Notes: generated from the letters alone by a model not told the origin. A stretch of DNA of 53,708 nt from Xanthobacteraceae bacterium (GCA_030037895.1 JASHPW010000033.1:1-53708), one strand, 5' to 3'. Shown: positions 11,265 through 22,561, counted from the first letter of the stretch. Made by a program: numbers and translations.

Positions 11265-12643
11265 GCCCCATGGCGGCGCGTTGCCGGATCTTGCACCTCG
11301 TCATCGTCTTGATCGGTCTCGCCGCCACGCCGGCCGCCGCCCGCAGCGGCGCGCTGCAGCCGGTCAAATTTCCCGATACGCAATATGAGCCGGTCGACTG
11401 GGCCGACCTCGACGGCTGGATGAGCGACGATCACGCCGCGGCCTTTGCGGCCTTTCTCGCCAGTTGTCGCGCGGTGAACGGCGATCAGCCGGCGGTCGGC
11501 GCGGCGGCGGCGGTCGGCGCCGCGCTCGAGGCCGTCTGCAAGCGGGCGTTCGCGGCCATTCCGCTCGATGAGGACGGGGCGCGGAGGTTCTTCGAGGACA
11601 ATTTCCGGCCGCTGCGCATCAGCAGGCTCGGCGCCGCCGACGGCTTTCTCACCGGGTATTACGAGCCGATCATCGAGGGATCGCGCGTGCCGACCGAAGA
11701 GTTCACGGCGCCGCTTTATCGCCGGCCGCCCAATCTGGTCGTCTCCGGCCGGCGCAAATTCGGCGATTCGTTCCCCAATAAGGGGGTCAAGGTCGGCCGC
11801 CGGGTCGGCCGCCGCAAGATCGTGCCTTATTACGATCGCGCCGAGATCGAGGACGGCGCCCTCGACGGCTGGCATCTGGAAATCTGCTGGCTGCGCAGCC
11901 AGCTCGACGTGCTGTTCGCCCAGATCCAGGGATCCGCCCGGATCAGGCTGGAGGACGGCACCATTCTGCGCGTCACTTACGACTCGCACAATGGCTGGCC
12001 CTATACGTCAATCGGCCGCGTGCTCGTCGAGCGCAACATCATGTCCAAGGACGAGGTGTCGATTCAGCGCATTCGCGACTGGATGGAGGCCAATCCGGGC
12101 GAGGCCAAGGATGTGCGGCGGCAGAACAAATCCTATGTCTTCTTCCGCATCACCGGCCTCGGCACGGAGGATGAGGCGGTCGGCGGCGAGGGCGTGCCGC
12201 TCGTTCCCGGCCGCTCGATCGCGGTGGATCGTTCGCTCTATGCATACGGCACGCCGTTCTTCATTGCCGCCGACCTGCCGATCGCCAACGGGAAGGCGGC
12301 GACGAAATTCCGCCGTCTCGTTTTCGCCCAGGATACCGGCTCCGCCATCGTTGGTCCGGCCCGCGCCGACATCTATTTCGGAACGGGCGAGGAAGCCGCG
12401 CGCATTGCCGGCCGCATCCGCAATCCCGGCGAGTTCGTCATGCTGCTGCCGCGGGCGCTCGATCCGGTCGCGGCGGGGCGCGACATGCCGCTGCCGCCGG
12501 AGCGGCCGCACCCGGGGATGTTCGCACAGTTTAATGTCGGCGGCATGATCGATGCCGCCGCGGGCGCGGCGCCGCTCCCGCAAGCGAGGCCGGTCCTGGA
12601 GCCGGCCTCCAAGCCGAAACGGAAAGTCCGGCGAAAGCGATGA
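11261..12643 (+). CDS. mltA: membrane-bound lytic murein transglycosylase A
   Basis: A 460-residue precursor with a signal peptide (RILHLVIVLIGLAATPAAA), an MltA domain (FLTGYYEPIIEGS near residue 128) and a C-terminal 3D domain containing FAQDTGSAIVGPARADIYFG, with the conserved aspartates expected for glycosidic cleavage of peptidoglycan. No lipobox Cys follows the signal peptide, unlike the E. coli protein. The ATG at 11261 overlaps the previous stop, and smr starts inside its last codons, so Tim44-like, mltA and smr form one coupled operon. Confidence 0.94.
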   Translation: MSPMAARCRILHLVIVLIGLAATPAAARSGALQPVKFPDTQYEPVDWADLDGWMSDDHAAAFAAFLASCRAVNGDQPAVGAAAAVGAALEAVCKRAFAAIPLDEDGARRFFEDNFRPLRISRLGAADGFLTGYYEPIIEGSRVPTEEFTAPLYRRPPNLVVSGRRKFGDSFPNKGVKVGRRVGRRKIVPYYDRAEIEDGALDGWHLEICWLRSQLDVLFAQIQGSARIRLEDGTILRVTYDSHNGWPYTSIGRVLVERNIMSKDEVSIQRIRDWMEANPGEAKDVRRQNKSYVFFRITGLGTEDEAVGGEGVPLVPGRSIAVDRSLYAYGTPFFIAADLPIANGKAATKFRRLVFAQDTGSAIVGPARADIYFGTGEEAARIAGRIRNPGEFVMLLPRALDPVAAGRDMPLPPERPHPGMFAQFNVGGMIDAAAGAAPLPQARPVLEPASKPKRKVRRKR

Positions 12644-13197
12644 GCCGGCGCCGGCAATTGAGCGAGGAAGAGCGTGCGCTGTGGAGCGGCGTCGCGCGCG
12701 CGATCACGCCCTTGCCCCGCCGGCGGGGATCGCCCCGGGACGCTTCGCCGTCAGCGCCGTCATTTGCCGCCGACGGCGAAGCTTCGTCCGCCTCCACCGC
12801 CCGGGTCGCCGCGAAGCGCGAGGCACGGCCGGGGACAAAGCCGCCGGCGCTTGCGCCGCTCGACCGGCGCTTGCGGCAGCGCATCGCCCGCGGTCGCGAG
12901 CCGATCGATGCGCGGATCGATTTGCATGGCCTGACGCAAGGAGAGGCGCACGCCGCGCTGTTGCGCTTTCTGCGCCGCGCCCTGGCCGACGGCGCGAAAG
13001 TCACGCTCGTCGTCACCGGCAAGGGCGGCGGCGGACGCGAAGGCGTCGCCGCAGCCGGGCGCGGCGTGCTCAGGCGCCAAGTGCCGGTATGGCTGGCGCT
13101 GCCGGAGTTTCGTTCCCTGATCGTCGGATTCGACGAGGCGCATGTCGGTCATGGCGGCCAAGGCGCGCTTTACGTGCGGTTGCGGCGCGGGCGATGA
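12640..13197 (+). CDS. Smr domain protein
   Basis: A 185-residue protein with a disordered N-terminus and a C-terminal Smr (MutS2-related) domain: DARIDLHGLTQGEAHAALLRFL, VTGKGGGGREG, then LPEFRSLIVGFDEAHVGHGGQGALYVRL. The DxHG and TGKG motifs are intact. Smr domains nick or bind branched DNA or act on mRNA; the substrate here is unknown. It overlaps mltA by 4 bases. Confidence 0.92.
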   Translation: MSRRRQLSEEERALWSGVARAITPLPRRRGSPRDASPSAPSFAADGEASSASTARVAAKREARPGTKPPALAPLDRRLRQRIARGREPIDARIDLHGLTQGEAHAALLRFLRRALADGAKVTLVVTGKGGGGREGVAAAGRGVLRRQVPVWLALPEFRSLIVGFDEAHVGHGGQGALYVRLRRGR

Positions 13198-13303
13198 AAC
13201 CGATCGTTAACCTCACGGCCGGCCTGCCGCCACGGGGACAAGAAAAGGTCATTTCCGTCTGCGAAGAAAGGCTCCGCAACCGTAGTAATCGGGAGTACGC
13301 ACG

Positions 13304-13501
13304 ATGTCGGAGCCCCGCCACGCGCAACCGCAATCCGCCTCGATACGCGGCATTTCTGCCGATGCCCACGCTTTCGCCCAGGTTGAGAAGTGGATGGCGA
13401 TGATCCGCGAGTTCGGCGGCGAGCCGCGGGACAGTCGGGTCGTCGCCGGCAAGGAGCTTGCCGCCGCGGGTGAGCGCAGGCCGCTGCGGTCGGAAGGATG
13501 A
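13304..13501 (+). CDS. possible 65-residue hypothetical protein
   Basis: The smr-hslU gap (13198-13535) contains one plausible small frame starting with ATG at 13304 (MSEPRHAQPQSASIRGISAD) and a weak GGGA-type ribosome-binding site. The composition is hydrophilic, with AHAFAQVEKWMAMIREFGGE in the middle. I recognise no family, and chance frames of this size are common at this GC content. Nothing else is evident in the gap. Confidence 0.3.
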   Translation: MSEPRHAQPQSASIRGISADAHAFAQVEKWMAMIREFGGEPRDSRVVAGKELAAAGERRPLRSEG

Positions 13502-13535
13502 AAGCGAGCGAAGCCTTCGCGGTTACAGTTCGCGG

Positions 13536-14840
13536 TTACAGGATAAATCGGCTCAAATCGGCGTTCTTGGCGAGATCGCCGACGTGCTGGTGCACGTAGC
13601 CGGCATCGATCTTCACCGTGTCGCCCGAGCGATCGGGCGCCGCGAAGGAGACCTCGTCGAGCACGCGTTCCATCACCGTCTGCAGTCGCCGTGCGCCGAT
13701 ATTTTCCACGCTCGAATTGACCGCCGCCGCCACGTCGGCGACGGCGTCGATGGCATCCTGTGAGAATTCGAGCGTCACGCCTTCGGTCGCCATCAGCGCG
13801 ACGTATTGCTTGATCAGCGAGGCCTCGGGCTCGGTCAGGATGCGGCGGAAATCGTCGCGCGTGAGCGGCTTCAGCTCGACCCGAATCGGCAGCCGGCCCT
13901 GCAGCTCCGGCAGCAGGTCGGACGGCTTCGAGGTGTGGAAGGCGCCCGAGGCGATGAACAGGATGTGGGCGGTCTTGACCGAGCCATGCTTGGTGGCGAC
14001 GGTAGTGCCCTCGATCAACGGCAACAAATCGCGCTGCACGCCCTCGCGCGATACGTCGGCGCCGATGTGGCCGTCGCGCGCGCAGATCTTGTCGATCTCG
14101 TCGAGAAAAACGATGCCGTTGTTCTCCACCGCCTTGATTGCCTCCTGCGCGAGCTGGTCGGTATCGAGGAGCTTGTCGGATTCCTCGTTGATGAGGATTT
14201 CGTGGGAATCGCGCACGCTCACGCGCCGGGTCTTGGTCCGCCCGCCGCCGAGCTTGCCGAAGATGTCGCCGATCGAGATCGCGCCGACTTGGGCGCCCGG
14301 CATGCCGGGAATCTCGAACAACGGCATGCCGCCGGAGGCCTGCACCTCGATCTCGATCTCCTTGTCGTCGAGTTCGCCGGCGCGCAGTTTCTTGCGGAAG
14401 GTTTCCTTGGTCGAAGCGCTGGCGGCGGCGCCGACCAGCGCATCGAGCACCCGCTCTTCGGCGGTCTGCTGCGCCCGGGCCTGGACGTCCTTGCGTTTCC
14501 TCTCCCGCGTCAAGGCGACGGCGACCTCGACGAGGTCGCGCACGATCTGCTCGACATCGCGGCCGACATAGCCGACTTCGGTGAACTTCGTCGCTTCCAC
14601 CTTGAGGAACGGGGCGCCAGCGAGCTTGGCGAGCCGGCGCGAGATCTCGGTCTTGCCGACGCCGGTCGGCCCGATCATCAGGATGTTCTTCGGCAGCACC
14701 TCCTCGCGCAGGCGCTCGTCGAGCTGCAGCCGGCGCCAACGGTTGCGCAGCGCGATCGCGACCGCGCGCTTGGCGTCCGCTTGGCCGACGATGAAGCGGT
14801 CGAGCTCGGAGACGATTTCGCGGGGGGAAAAGTCGCTCAC
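13536..14840 (-). CDS. hslU: HslU ATPase of the HslUV protease
   Basis: A 434-residue AAA+ unfoldase feeding substrates to HslV. It opens [16 protein letters not shown], has Walker A GPTGVGKT at 57-64, the pore-region signature [12 protein letters not shown], Walker [10 protein letters not shown] and the C-terminal [18 protein letters not shown]. Length is normal. The start overlaps the hslV stop by 4 bases, so the two subunits are translationally coupled. Confidence 0.97.
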   Translation of the reverse strand: MSDFSPREIVSELDRFIVGQADAKRAVAIALRNRWRRLQLDERLREEVLPKNILMIGPTGVGKTEISRRLAKLAGAPFLKVEATKFTEVGYVGRDVEQIVRDLVEVAVALTRERKRKDVQARAQQTAEERVLDALVGAAASASTKETFRKKLRAGELDDKEIEIEVQASGGMPLFEIPGMPGAQVGAISIGDIFGKLGGGRTKTRRVSVRDSHEILINEESDKLLDTDQLAQEAIKAVENNGIVFLDEIDKICARDGHIGADVSREGVQRDLLPLIEGTTVATKHGSVKTAHILFIASGAFHTSKPSDLLPELQGRLPIRVELKPLTRDDFRRILTEPEASLIKQYVALMATEGVTLEFSQDAIDAVADVAAAVNSSVENIGARRLQTVMERVLDEVSFAAPDRSGDTVKIDAGYVHQHVGDLAKNADLSRFIL

Positions 14841-15397
14841 GTCGTCAACGTTTCAATCGTGACATTGCGGTTGGTGTACACGCAGATATCCGCGGCGATG
14901 TCGAGCGCCTTGCGCACGATCGCTTCGGCGTCGAGCGGGCCGTCGATCAGCGCGCGGGCGGCGGCGAGCGCGTAATTGCCGCCGGAGCCGATGCCGGCGA
15001 TGCCGGCCTCGGGCTCGAGCACGTCGCCGGTGCCGGTGAGCACCAGCGACACGTCCTTGTCGGCGACGATCATCATCGCTTCGAGCCGGCGCAGATAGCG
15101 GTCCGTGCGCCAGTCCTTGGCCAGCTCGACCGCGGCGCGCATGAGCTGGCCGGGATATTGCTCGAGCTTTCCCTCCAATCGTTCGAACAGGGTAAAGGCG
15201 TCGGCCGTAGCGCCGGCGAAGCCGCCGATCACCTCGCCCTTGCCGAGCCGGCGCACCTTGCGCGCATTGGCCTTGACGATGGTCTGTCCGATCGAGACTT
15301 GGCCGTCGCCGCCGACGGTGACCAGCCCGGCTTTGCGGACAGTCAGGACGGTCGTGCCGTGCCAAGGGGCGGATTGGCCGGGTTCGGGGGGGTGCAT
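14837..15397 (-). CDS. hslV: HslV peptidase subunit
   Basis: A 186-residue threonine peptidase of the proteasome beta fold. A short propeptide ending WHG precedes the catalytic Thr (TTVLTVRK, T15), and [24 protein letters not shown] and the [14 protein letters not shown] motif are typical. The gene is divergent from hisB with a 118-bp spacer, as is usual in Rhizobiales. Confidence 0.97.
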   Translation of the reverse strand: MHPPEPGQSAPWHGTTVLTVRKAGLVTVGGDGQVSIGQTIVKANARKVRRLGKGEVIGGFAGATADAFTLFERLEGKLEQYPGQLMRAAVELAKDWRTDRYLRRLEAMMIVADKDVSLVLTGTGDVLEPEAGIAGIGSGGNYALAAARALIDGPLDAEAIVRKALDIAADICVYTNRNVTIETLTT

Positions 15398-15515
15398 GCG
15401 TTGAGAAACCTATGCTCGAAGCATGATTTAGGAGTTGGCCGCCGGCAATGCAATTGCGGGACATTGGCGCCGCCGCCGAAGCCCTGATAAAAGACGCGCG
15501 GCGCGGAGAACGAAG

Positions 15516-16109
15516 ATGCGCAAGGCGTCCGTGAAACGGGCCACAAAGGAAACCGACATCGAGGTCGCCATCGATCTCGACGGCGAAGGCCGCGCGTCCA
15601 TCGCGACCGGCATCGGCTTCCTCGACCACATGCTCGACCTCTTGGCGCGCCACTCGCGCATCGACATCAACGCCAAGGCCAAGGGCGACCTGCACGTCGA
15701 TCACCATCACACCACCGAGGATGTCGGCATCGCGCTCGGCCAGGCGCTGAAGCAGGCGCTCGGCGACCTGAAGGGCATCACCCGCTACGCCGACGTGCAC
15801 GTCCCCATGGACGAAGCGCTCACCCGCGTGGCGATTGACATTTCCGGCCGGCCGTTCCTCGTCTTCAACGTCGAGTTCGGGCGCGACAAGGTGGGTCCGT
15901 TCGACACCGAGCTGGTGCGGGAATGGTTCCACGCCTTCGCCATGAACGCGGCCGTGACGCTGCATGTCGCCACGCTCTACGGCAGCAACGACCATCATAT
16001 TGCCGAATCCTGCTTCAAGGGTTTGGCGCGGGCGCTGCGGGCGGCGATCGCCATCGACGCGCGCGCCGCGCATGAGGTGCCCTCGACCAAGGGGATGCTC
16101 GGCGGCTGA
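15516..16109 (+). CDS. hisB: imidazoleglycerol-phosphate dehydratase
   Basis: A 197-residue monofunctional HisB, dehydrating imidazole glycerol phosphate in histidine synthesis. The metal-binding [13 protein letters not shown] and the C-terminal [20 protein letters not shown] motifs are intact, with [16 protein letters not shown] near the N-terminus. I use the ATG at 15516, where homology begins. It is the first gene of a histidine operon running to coaA. Confidence 0.97.
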   Translation: MRKASVKRATKETDIEVAIDLDGEGRASIATGIGFLDHMLDLLARHSRIDINAKAKGDLHVDHHHTTEDVGIALGQALKQALGDLKGITRYADVHVPMDEALTRVAIDISGRPFLVFNVEFGRDKVGPFDTELVREWFHAFAMNAAVTLHVATLYGSNDHHIAESCFKGLARALRAAIAIDARAAHEVPSTKGMLGG

Positions 16110-16172
16110 TCGGTTCCCGTCCCGGCGGGGAGGGAGCGGAGTTCGGGCCGCAGGTTGAATTTGGAACAGGCG

Positions 16173-16712
16173 ATGTCCGTCTATACCGTACACGAGCCGC
16201 CGCTTCGCGCCGCGGAAGCTTTGCCCAACCCGGAACGCTTCGCGTTCGTGCGCGACGGCTTCTCCTGGTGGGCGTTCCTGGTGTCGGCGCTGTGGATGCT
16301 GTGGCACCGGATGTGGCTGGTGCTCGTGATCTATCTTGCGGTTGTCGTCGGCGTCGAAGCGGCGCTGCGTCATGTCGGCGCCTCCGGCGTCGTTGTCGCC
16401 GTTGTCGGCCTCGTCATCTCGTTCCTGGTCGGCATCGAGGCGGGCACGTTGCGGCGCTTCACGCTGGCGCGCCGGGGCTGGAAGAATGTCGCGGTGGTCA
16501 GCGGCGATGATGTCGAGGAGGCCGAGCGACGCTTTTTCGACGTCTGGGTAAGTGAAGCGCCGCACCAACGCGGCGCGCCGCCGTCAGCGTCAGGACCGTC
16601 GGCGCCGCCGACACAGTCGGGACCGCCGCCGCCGGCGCCCGCGCCGCGCGGGCCGCCTGAACCTGCGCCCGAAGTGATCGGCCTCTTTCCCGAGCCGGGA
16701 GCAAACCGGTGA
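16173..16712 (+). CDS. DUF2628 membrane protein in the his operon
   Basis: A 179-residue protein with a DUF2628 domain: [27 protein letters not shown] and two or three membrane segments to about residue 90, then a cytosolic Pro-rich tail. The function is unknown. It sits between hisB and hisH in many Rhizobiales, and its stop overlaps the hisH GTG start (GTGA), so it is co-expressed with the pathway. I chose the ATG at 16173 ([10 protein letters not shown]); a TTG at 16155 would add six residues. Confidence 0.85.
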   Translation: MSVYTVHEPPLRAAEALPNPERFAFVRDGFSWWAFLVSALWMLWHRMWLVLVIYLAVVVGVEAALRHVGASGVVVAVVGLVISFLVGIEAGTLRRFTLARRGWKNVAVVSGDDVEEAERRFFDVWVSEAPHQRGAPPSASGPSAPPTQSGPPPPAPAPRGPPEPAPEVIGLFPEPGANR

Positions 16713-17359
16713 GCGTCGCCATCGTCGATTACGGCTCCGGTAACCTGCATTCGGCCGCCAAGGCGTTCGAACGCGCCGCGCATGAATGCGGCCTCGACCA
16801 GCCAATCGTGGTGACGCGCGATCCCGACACGGTGGTTGCCGCCGACCGCGTGGTGCTCCCCGGCGTCGGCGCCTTTGCCGACTGCCGGCGCGGCCTCGAC
16901 GCCGTGGACGGCATGGTCGCCGCGCTCGAGGGGGCGGTGCGCGGCAAGGGCCGGCCGTTCCTCGGCATCTGCGTCGGCATGCAATTGCTGGCCGAGCGCG
17001 GGCGCGAATACGAGGTGACGGCAGGGCTCGCCTGGATCGCCGGCGAGGTCGACCGCATCGCGCCGAACGATCCGACCTTGAAAATTCCGCATATGGGCTG
17101 GAACACGCTCAACGTCGCGCGGCCGCACCCGCTGCTCGACGGCCTGGCGCTCGGACCGGAGGGTCTGCACGCCTACTTCGTGCATTCCTATCAGCTCATG
17201 CCTTCGCGGCGCGCCGATCTGGTGGCGGAGGCCGATTACGGCGGCGCGGTCACCGCGATCGTCGGGCGCGACAACATCGTCGGCACGCAATTCCATCCGG
17301 AGAAGAGCCAAAAGCTCGGCTTGGCGCTGATCGCGAATTTCCTCAAGTGGAAGCCGTGA
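16709..17359 (+). CDS. hisH: imidazole glycerol phosphate synthase, glutaminase subunit
   Basis: A 216-residue class I glutamine amidotransferase supplying ammonia to His[19 protein letters not shown] opens the protein; the catalytic Cys is in [13 protein letters not shown], and the His-Glu pair is in TQFHPEKSQ. The start is GTG, overlapping the DUF2628 stop, and its own stop overlaps the hisA GTG. Confidence 0.97.
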   Translation: MSVAIVDYGSGNLHSAAKAFERAAHECGLDQPIVVTRDPDTVVAADRVVLPGVGAFADCRRGLDAVDGMVAALEGAVRGKGRPFLGICVGMQLLAERGREYEVTAGLAWIAGEVDRIAPNDPTLKIPHMGWNTLNVARPHPLLDGLALGPEGLHAYFVHSYQLMPSRRADLVAEADYGGAVTAIVGRDNIVGTQFHPEKSQKLGLALIANFLKWKP

Positions 17360-18093
17360 TCCTGTTTCCCGCCGTCGATCTTCGGAGCGGAGATGTGGTT
17401 CGCCTCGAACAGGGCGACATGGCGCGCGCGACGGTCTTCAACCGCGATCCGGTCGAGCAGGCACGCGCCTTCGCGGCGCTGGGCTTCGAATATCTCCACG
17501 TCGTCGATCTCGACGGCGCCTTCGCCGGCAGGCCGATGAACGCCGCGGCGGTGGCGCGCATTCTCGCCGCGGTAAAAATTCCGCTGCAGCTCGGCGGCGG
17601 CATCCGCGACCGCGCCACCATCGAGGCCTGGCTCGGCAAGGGCGTCGCCCGCGTCATCATCGGCACCGCCGCCGTGCGCGATCCAGCGCTGGTGAAGGAG
17701 GCGGCGCGCGCTTATCCGGACCGCATCGCTGTCGGGCTTGATGCGCGTGACGGCAAGGTCGCGGTTGAAGGCTGGGCGAAAACCTCCGAGCTCTCTGCGC
17801 TCGATCTGGCGCGACGCTTCGAGGATGCCGGCGTCGCCGCCATCATCCATACCGACATCGCGCGCGACGGCATGCTCGGGGGCCTCGATCTCGACGCCGC
17901 CATCGCGCTCGCCGACGCGGTGTCGATCCCGGTCATCGCTTCGGGCGGACTTGCCTCGCTCGACGACGTGCGCGCCCTGCTGGCGCCGCGCGCGCAAAAA
18001 CTCGCCGGCGCCATTGCCGGCCGCGCCCTCTACGATGGCCGGCTCGACGCCGCCGAAGCATTGCGGCTTATCCGCGCGGCGCGAGCGGCCTGA
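17356..18093 (+). CDS. hisA: ProFAR isomerase
   Basis: A 245-residue TIM-barrel enzyme isomerising the HisF substrate precursor. The N-terminal [20 protein letters not shown] with the catalytic Asp, [17 protein letters not shown], and the second catalytic Asp in [12 protein letters not shown] are present. It starts with GTG inside the hisH stop, and hisF follows one base after its stop. Confidence 0.97.
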   Translation: MILFPAVDLRSGDVVRLEQGDMARATVFNRDPVEQARAFAALGFEYLHVVDLDGAFAGRPMNAAAVARILAAVKIPLQLGGGIRDRATIEAWLGKGVARVIIGTAAVRDPALVKEAARAYPDRIAVGLDARDGKVAVEGWAKTSELSALDLARRFEDAGVAAIIHTDIARDGMLGGLDLDAAIALADAVSIPVIASGGLASLDDVRALLAPRAQKLAGAIAGRALYDGRLDAAEALRLIRAARAA

Positions 18094-18094
18094 T

Positions 18095-18871
18095 ATGTTC
18101 AAGGTCCGCGTCATTCCCTGCCTCGACGTGAAGGATGGCCGCGTCGTCAAGGGCGTCAACTTCGTGAACCTGCGCGACGCCGGCGATCCGGTCGCGGCGG
18201 CGGTCGCCTATGACGAGGCCGGCGCCGACGAACTCACTTTCCTCGACATCACCGCCAGCCACGAGAACCGCGGCATCATGCTCGACGTGGTGCGGCGCAC
18301 GGCCGAAGCCTGCTTCATGCCGCTCACGGTCGGCGGCGGCGTGCGCACCATCGAGGATATCCGCGCGTTGCTCTCCTCGGGCGCGGACAAAGTGTCGATC
18401 AACACCGCGGCGGTCGCGCGCCGCGCCTTCGTGAAGGAGGCGGCGGAGAAATTCGGCGATCAGTGCATCGTGGTTGCGATCGACGCCAAGAAAGCATCGA
18501 AGCCGGGCGAGACGGACCGCTGGGAAATCTTCACTCATGGCGGCCGCAACCGGACCGGGATCGATGCCGTCGCCTACGCGCGCGAAGTCGTCGCGCTCGG
18601 CGCCGGCGAAATCCTGCTCACCTCCATGGATCGCGACGGCACGCGCCAAGGCTTCGATATTACGCTCACGCGCGCCGTCGCCGACGGCGTCTCTGTGCCG
18701 GTCATCGCCTCGGGCGGCGCCGGCAATCTCGATCACCTGGTCGAAGGCATCCGCGACGGCCACGCCAGCGCCGTCCTCGCCGCGTCGATCTTCCATTTCG
18801 GCGAGTATTCCGTGCGTGCGGCGAAAAACTACATGGCGCGCGCCGGCCTGCATGTGAGGCTCGATCCTTAG
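18095..18871 (+). CDS. hisF: imidazole glycerol phosphate synthase, cyclase subunit
   Basis: A 258-residue TIM barrel partnering His[23 protein letters not shown] carries the catalytic Asp, and [14 protein letters not shown] the second; [15 protein letters not shown] is the phosphate-binding loop. The stop codon TAG is the first triplet of a degenerate copy of the dispersed repeat that follows. Confidence 0.97.
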   Translation: MFKVRVIPCLDVKDGRVVKGVNFVNLRDAGDPVAAAVAYDEAGADELTFLDITASHENRGIMLDVVRRTAEACFMPLTVGGGVRTIEDIRALLSSGADKVSINTAAVARRAFVKEAAEKFGDQCIVVAIDAKKASKPGETDRWEIFTHGGRNRTGIDAVAYAREVVALGAGEILLTSMDRDGTRQGFDITLTRAVADGVSVPVIASGGAGNLDHLVEGIRDGHASAVLAASIFHFGEYSVRAAKNYMARAGLHVRLDP

Positions 18872-18937
18872 ATCCCGAAAAGGTGCCCGGGACCTGATCC
18901 GGGCGCACGGAGGACGTCCGAAAAGATCATGCTTCAC
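18869..18937 (+). repeat. dispersed palindromic repeat, copy A (degenerate)
   Basis: The sequence between hisF and hisE resembles the other copies (for example 35502-35574): TAG, ATCC..GAAAAGG, a CCGGGacctgatCCGGG palindrome, then CCGAAAAGATCATGCTTCA. It begins with the hisF stop codon. Confidence 0.65.
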
Positions 18938-18988
18938 CATCGTGCCGCCTCTCCCGGCATGGCGAGAGAGGTGCTAAGGAGGCTCGCC

Positions 18989-19312
18989 ATGGCTCCATTC
19001 ACCCTCCATGACCTGGAGAAACGCGTGCAGGACCGGGCGCTGGCGAGCGCCGAGGCGTCCTATACCCGCACGCTGCTCGACCGCGGGATCGCTCATTGCG
19101 CGAAGAAGCTCGGCGAGGAAGCCGTCGAGGTCGCCATTGCCGCGGTCGGCGAGGATCGCGATCGCACGATCCGCGAGGCCGCCGACGTGTTGTATCACCT
19201 CCTCGTCGTCCTGCACGCGCGCGGCATCGCGCTCGACGAGGTCGAGGCCGAGCTGGGCGCGCGCACGCGTCAGTCGGGCCTCGATGAAAAGGCCGCGCGC
19301 AAGAGCGGCTGA
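18989..19312 (+). CDS. hisE: phosphoribosyl-ATP pyrophosphatase
   Basis: A 107-residue MazG-like all-alpha enzyme for the second step of histidine synthesis. [41 protein letters not shown] and [13 protein letters not shown] are conserved. I chose the ATG at 18989 because AAGGAGG lies at about 18975-18981; longer frames start inside the repeat. coaA follows after 11 bases. Confidence 0.95.
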   Translation: MAPFTLHDLEKRVQDRALASAEASYTRTLLDRGIAHCAKKLGEEAVEVAIAAVGEDRDRTIREAADVLYHLLVVLHARGIALDEVEAELGARTRQSGLDEKAARKSG

Positions 19313-19323
19313 GGGCGGCGCGA

Positions 19324-20277
19324 ATGGAGCAACGCACCGGGCAGGACCTGTCGCCCTATCGCGTGTTCACCCGTGCCGAATGGGCGATGTTGCGCGCCGA
19401 TACGCCGATGACGCTCGCCGCGGCGGAGATCGCGCGGTTGCGCTCGCTGCACGACCGCCTCGACATGTCGGAGGTCGAGGAAATCTACCTGCCACTGTCG
19501 CGGCTTCTATCGCTCTACGTGGCCGCGACCCAGCGGCTCTTTCTGGCGCAGCAAGGCTTCCTCGGCACCGAGGATGCCAAAATGCCCTACATCATCGGGG
19601 TCGGCGGTTCGGTCGCGGCTGGCAAATCGACTACCGCGCGCGTGCTGCAGGCGTTGCTCGCGCGCTGGCCGAACGTGCCCAAGGTCGATCTCGTCACCAC
19701 CGACGGCTTCCTCTTCCCCAATGCCGTGCTCGAACGCGAGGGCCTGATGGAGAAGAAGGGCTTTCCGGAAAGCTACGACTTGCCGGCGTTGCTGCGCTTC
19801 CTCTCCGATATCAAGGCCGGCCGCCGGCCGGTGCGCGCGCCGGTTTACTCGCATCTCTTCTACGATGTCGTACCGAACCGGTGGATCGAGATCGACCGCC
19901 CGGACATCCTCATCGTCGAGGGGCTCAATGTCCTGCAGGCCGGACGGCTGCCCAAGGACGGCAAGGCGGTTCCGTTCGTCTCCGATTTCTTCGATTTCGC
20001 GGTCTATCTCGACGCCGACGAGGCGGTGCTGCTGTCCTGGTACGTCAATCGTTTTCTCACCTTGCGTGGCACCGCCTTCGCCGACCCGAGATCCTATTTT
20101 CACCGCTATGCGCGATTGTCCGACGCTGAGGCGATGGCGACCGCGACCTCGATCTGGAACCGCATCAATTTGGTGAATCTGCGCGAGAATATCCTGCCCA
20201 CGCGCCCGCGCGCCGATCTCATCCTCAAGAAAGGCGAAAGCCACGAGGTCGAGGAAGTGGCGCTGCGGCGGTTATGA
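19324..20277 (+). CDS. coaA: type I pantothenate kinase
   Basis: A 317-residue kinase that phosphorylates pantothenate, the first step of CoA synthesis. The P-loop [20 protein letters not shown] is near residue 95, followed by [19 protein letters not shown] and [12 protein letters not shown], all typical of CoaA. It is the last gene of the his cluster, a conserved Rhizobiales linkage. Confidence 0.97.
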   Translation: MEQRTGQDLSPYRVFTRAEWAMLRADTPMTLAAAEIARLRSLHDRLDMSEVEEIYLPLSRLLSLYVAATQRLFLAQQGFLGTEDAKMPYIIGVGGSVAAGKSTTARVLQALLARWPNVPKVDLVTTDGFLFPNAVLEREGLMEKKGFPESYDLPALLRFLSDIKAGRRPVRAPVYSHLFYDVVPNRWIEIDRPDILIVEGLNVLQAGRLPKDGKAVPFVSDFFDFAVYLDADEAVLLSWYVNRFLTLRGTAFADPRSYFHRYARLSDAEAMATATSIWNRINLVNLRENILPTRPRADLILKKGESHEVEEVALRRL

Positions 20278-20305
20278 GCTTGCTCCGGCGCGGCGGATTT
20301 GATCC

Positions 20306-22561
20306 TCACGCCGCCAACGCGGCTCTTCCCGCCGCCGCGAGCGCCGCGGCGAGGCGTTCACGGTCGAGCGGCTTGACCAGAAAGCCGTCCATGCCGGCGG
20401 CAAGGCAGGCGTCGCGGTCCTCGGCGGAAGCGTTCGCGGTGAGCGCGAGGATCGGCGTTCGCGGCGCGTCGGTCTCGGCTTCGATCGCGCGCATCCGCCG
20501 CGTCGCCTCGAGCCCGTCCATGCCCGGCATGTGCAGGTCCATGAGCACGCGGTCGTAGGGAATGCCGGCGGCCCGCGCGGCGAGCCAGGATTCGATCGCC
20601 GCCGCGCCGCTTGCCGCCATCGTCGGCCGGTGGCCGAGCTTGAGCAGCAGCGCGCGCGCGAGCAGCGCGTTGATCTCGTTGTCCTCGGCCACCAGGATTG
20701 AGAGCCCGCCGCCGGCATGCGATTCGCTCGGTGCTGCGGCGATCCCGGCCGTCGCGGCGGAATCAAAGCGATCGTTCGGCGAAAAGCGCGCCGCGAGCGA
20801 AGCGGCGCGCACCGGCTTGATTAGGTAACCGGTGAATCCCGCCTCCTTCAGCGCGGCAAGCTCGTTGCGCATGGCCGGAGTGACCAGCACGATCCGCCGC
20901 GGCATCGCCGCGGCCAGGCGCGCGAGCGCCGCGCACGCCGGCGTGCCGAGCGCGTGGTCGATCAGCACGGCGCTCCAGAGCTGCTCGGGCAACAGCGATT
21001 TCGCTACCTGGTCGTCGCCGACGATTTTCGCGCGCGCGCCCCAGCGCTGCAGGCGGCGCGCGATCAAGGATGCTTCGATCGCGGCCGGCGCGACGATCAG
21101 GACGTCGTTGCCGGCAAGATCGGGCGGCGAAAGCGCCGGCTCGTCGGCGCCGTCGGCGCGCGGCAGCGCGACGCTGACGTGGAAGGTCGCGCCTTCGCCG
21201 GGTGCGCTGTCGACGGTGAGCGCGCCGCCCATGCCTTCGATGATCCGTTTGGAAATGGCGAGGCCGAGACCGGTGCCGCCGAATTTCCGCGTCGAGCCGC
21301 CGTCGGCCTGCTCGAAGTCGAGAAAGATCCGCGCCTGGTCTTCGGGCGAAATGCCGATGCCGGTGTCGCGCACCGATATCGCGATCGCATCCGGCACCGC
21401 GCCCGGCTCGACGATGATGGAAATGCCGCCGCGTTCGGTGAATTTGACGGCGTTGCCGGCGAGGTTGAACAGCACCTGGCGCAGCCGCGCGGCGTCGCCG
21501 ACGACGCGGGCCGGCAGGCGTTCATCGACGTAGCAGCCGATTTCGAGACCTTTGGCCTGGGCGCGCGGCCCGAGGAGCTCGACCGCCTCCTCGACGAGGG
21601 CCGCGAGCGGGAAGGGCCGTGCCGCCAGATCGAGCCGGCCGGCCTCGATCTTGGAGAAATCGAGGACCTCCTCGATGAGCGACAGCAGCGTCTCTCCCGA
21701 TGTCTTCATCGCCTTGAGATACGTCGCTTGTTCGGGCGTGAGCTGAGTGTCGCCGAGAAGATCGGCCATGCCGAGAATGCCGTTGAGGGGCGTGCGGATC
21801 TCGTGCGAGACCATGGCGAGAAAACGCGACTTTGCGCGGCTGGCGGCCTCGGCCTGATCGCGCGCTTCGGCGAGCGCGCGCTCGGCGCGCACGCGCTCGG
21901 TCATGTCGCGGCCGACGCTCTGCGTCTCGCTGCCGCCGTCGGCGCGCACGGCGACGTCGCGCCAGGCGATCCAGCGCGCGCCGTCGGGCGCGGCGATTTT
22001 CTGGTCGTGCACGCGCGTGCCGTCCGGCAGCACGTGAGTCTCGCCCCGCTCCTCGACCGGGAGCGCAAAGGGTGTCGCCAGCAGGTCTTCGCGGGCGCGA
22101 CCGGCGAGCGCGCAGAATGCGTCGTTCACGTAGGTGATGGCGCCGGCGCCGTCGCGGCGCACGATGACGTCGCCCTGCGCCTCGAAAAAGCTTTTGGTGC
22201 GCTCCTGCGCCTCCCTGATTTCCCAGTTGCGGTCCGCCGCCGCCTCCAGGCGGGCCTCCAGGTCGCGCAGCTCGGTTTTCATCTGGCGAACGCGGGACAT
22301 GAGGATTCCGATGGCTCCGCACGCGGCGCCAAAAAGCGCCGAGACCCCGATGGCGAACGAATAGGGATCGTAATGCGCCTGCGGCGACATGGCGCCCGAC
22401 AGGAAGCCAAAGGAGACCGCGAACGACATCGACGTGATGGCGACCGCGCGCACGGTGAGAGAAAACAGCCGGCGGGTGAGGATGGCGGGCTTTCGGAGGG
22501 TGGCGCGACGGCGCATGGTCCCGGTCCCGCTTGGCGCGCCTGCCCGGCGGCTCTCGGCCAC
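20306..22561 (-). CDS. hybrid sensor histidine kinase, PAS-HisKA-HATPase-REC-REC
   Basis: A 751-residue inner-membrane kinase: two membrane segments (about 33-56 and 67-87), a coiled linker, a PAS domain (about 120-220), a HisKA domain with phospho-acceptor H253 in [10 protein letters not shown], an HATPase domain with N-box [11 protein letters not shown] (366-376) and [12 protein letters not shown] (429-440). Two receiver domains follow. The second is complete (E626/D627, D675, K730). The first (about 484-590) keeps D535 and K582 but has lost the acidic pair (IVAPAA), so it is probably a pseudo-receiver. No partner response regulator lies beside it. The signal is unknown. Confidence 0.93.
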   Translation of the reverse strand: MAESRRAGAPSGTGTMRRRATLRKPAILTRRLFSLTVRAVAITSMSFAVSFGFLSGAMSPQAHYDPYSFAIGVSALFGAACGAIGILMSRVRQMKTELRDLEARLEAAADRNWEIREAQERTKSFFEAQGDVIVRRDGAGAITYVNDAFCALAGRAREDLLATPFALPVEERGETHVLPDGTRVHDQKIAAPDGARWIAWRDVAVRADGGSETQSVGRDMTERVRAERALAEARDQAEAASRAKSRFLAMVSHEIRTPLNGILGMADLLGDTQLTPEQATYLKAMKTSGETLLSLIEEVLDFSKIEAGRLDLAARPFPLAALVEEAVELLGPRAQAKGLEIGCYVDERLPARVVGDAARLRQVLFNLAGNAVKFTERGGISIIVEPGAVPDAIAISVRDTGIGISPEDQARIFLDFEQADGGSTRKFGGTGLGLAISKRIIEGMGGALTVDSAPGEGATFHVSVALPRADGADEPALSPPDLAGNDVLIVAPAAIEASLIARRLQRWGARAKIVGDDQVAKSLLPEQLWSAVLIDHALGTPACAALARLAAAMPRRIVLVTPAMRNELAALKEAGFTGYLIKPVRAASLAARFSPNDRFDSAATAGIAAAPSESHAGGGLSILVAEDNEINALLARALLLKLGHRPTMAASGAAAIESWLAARAAGIPYDRVLMDLHMPGMDGLEATRRMRAIEAETDAPRTPILALTANASAEDRDACLAAGMDGFLVKPLDRERLAAALAAAGRAALAA

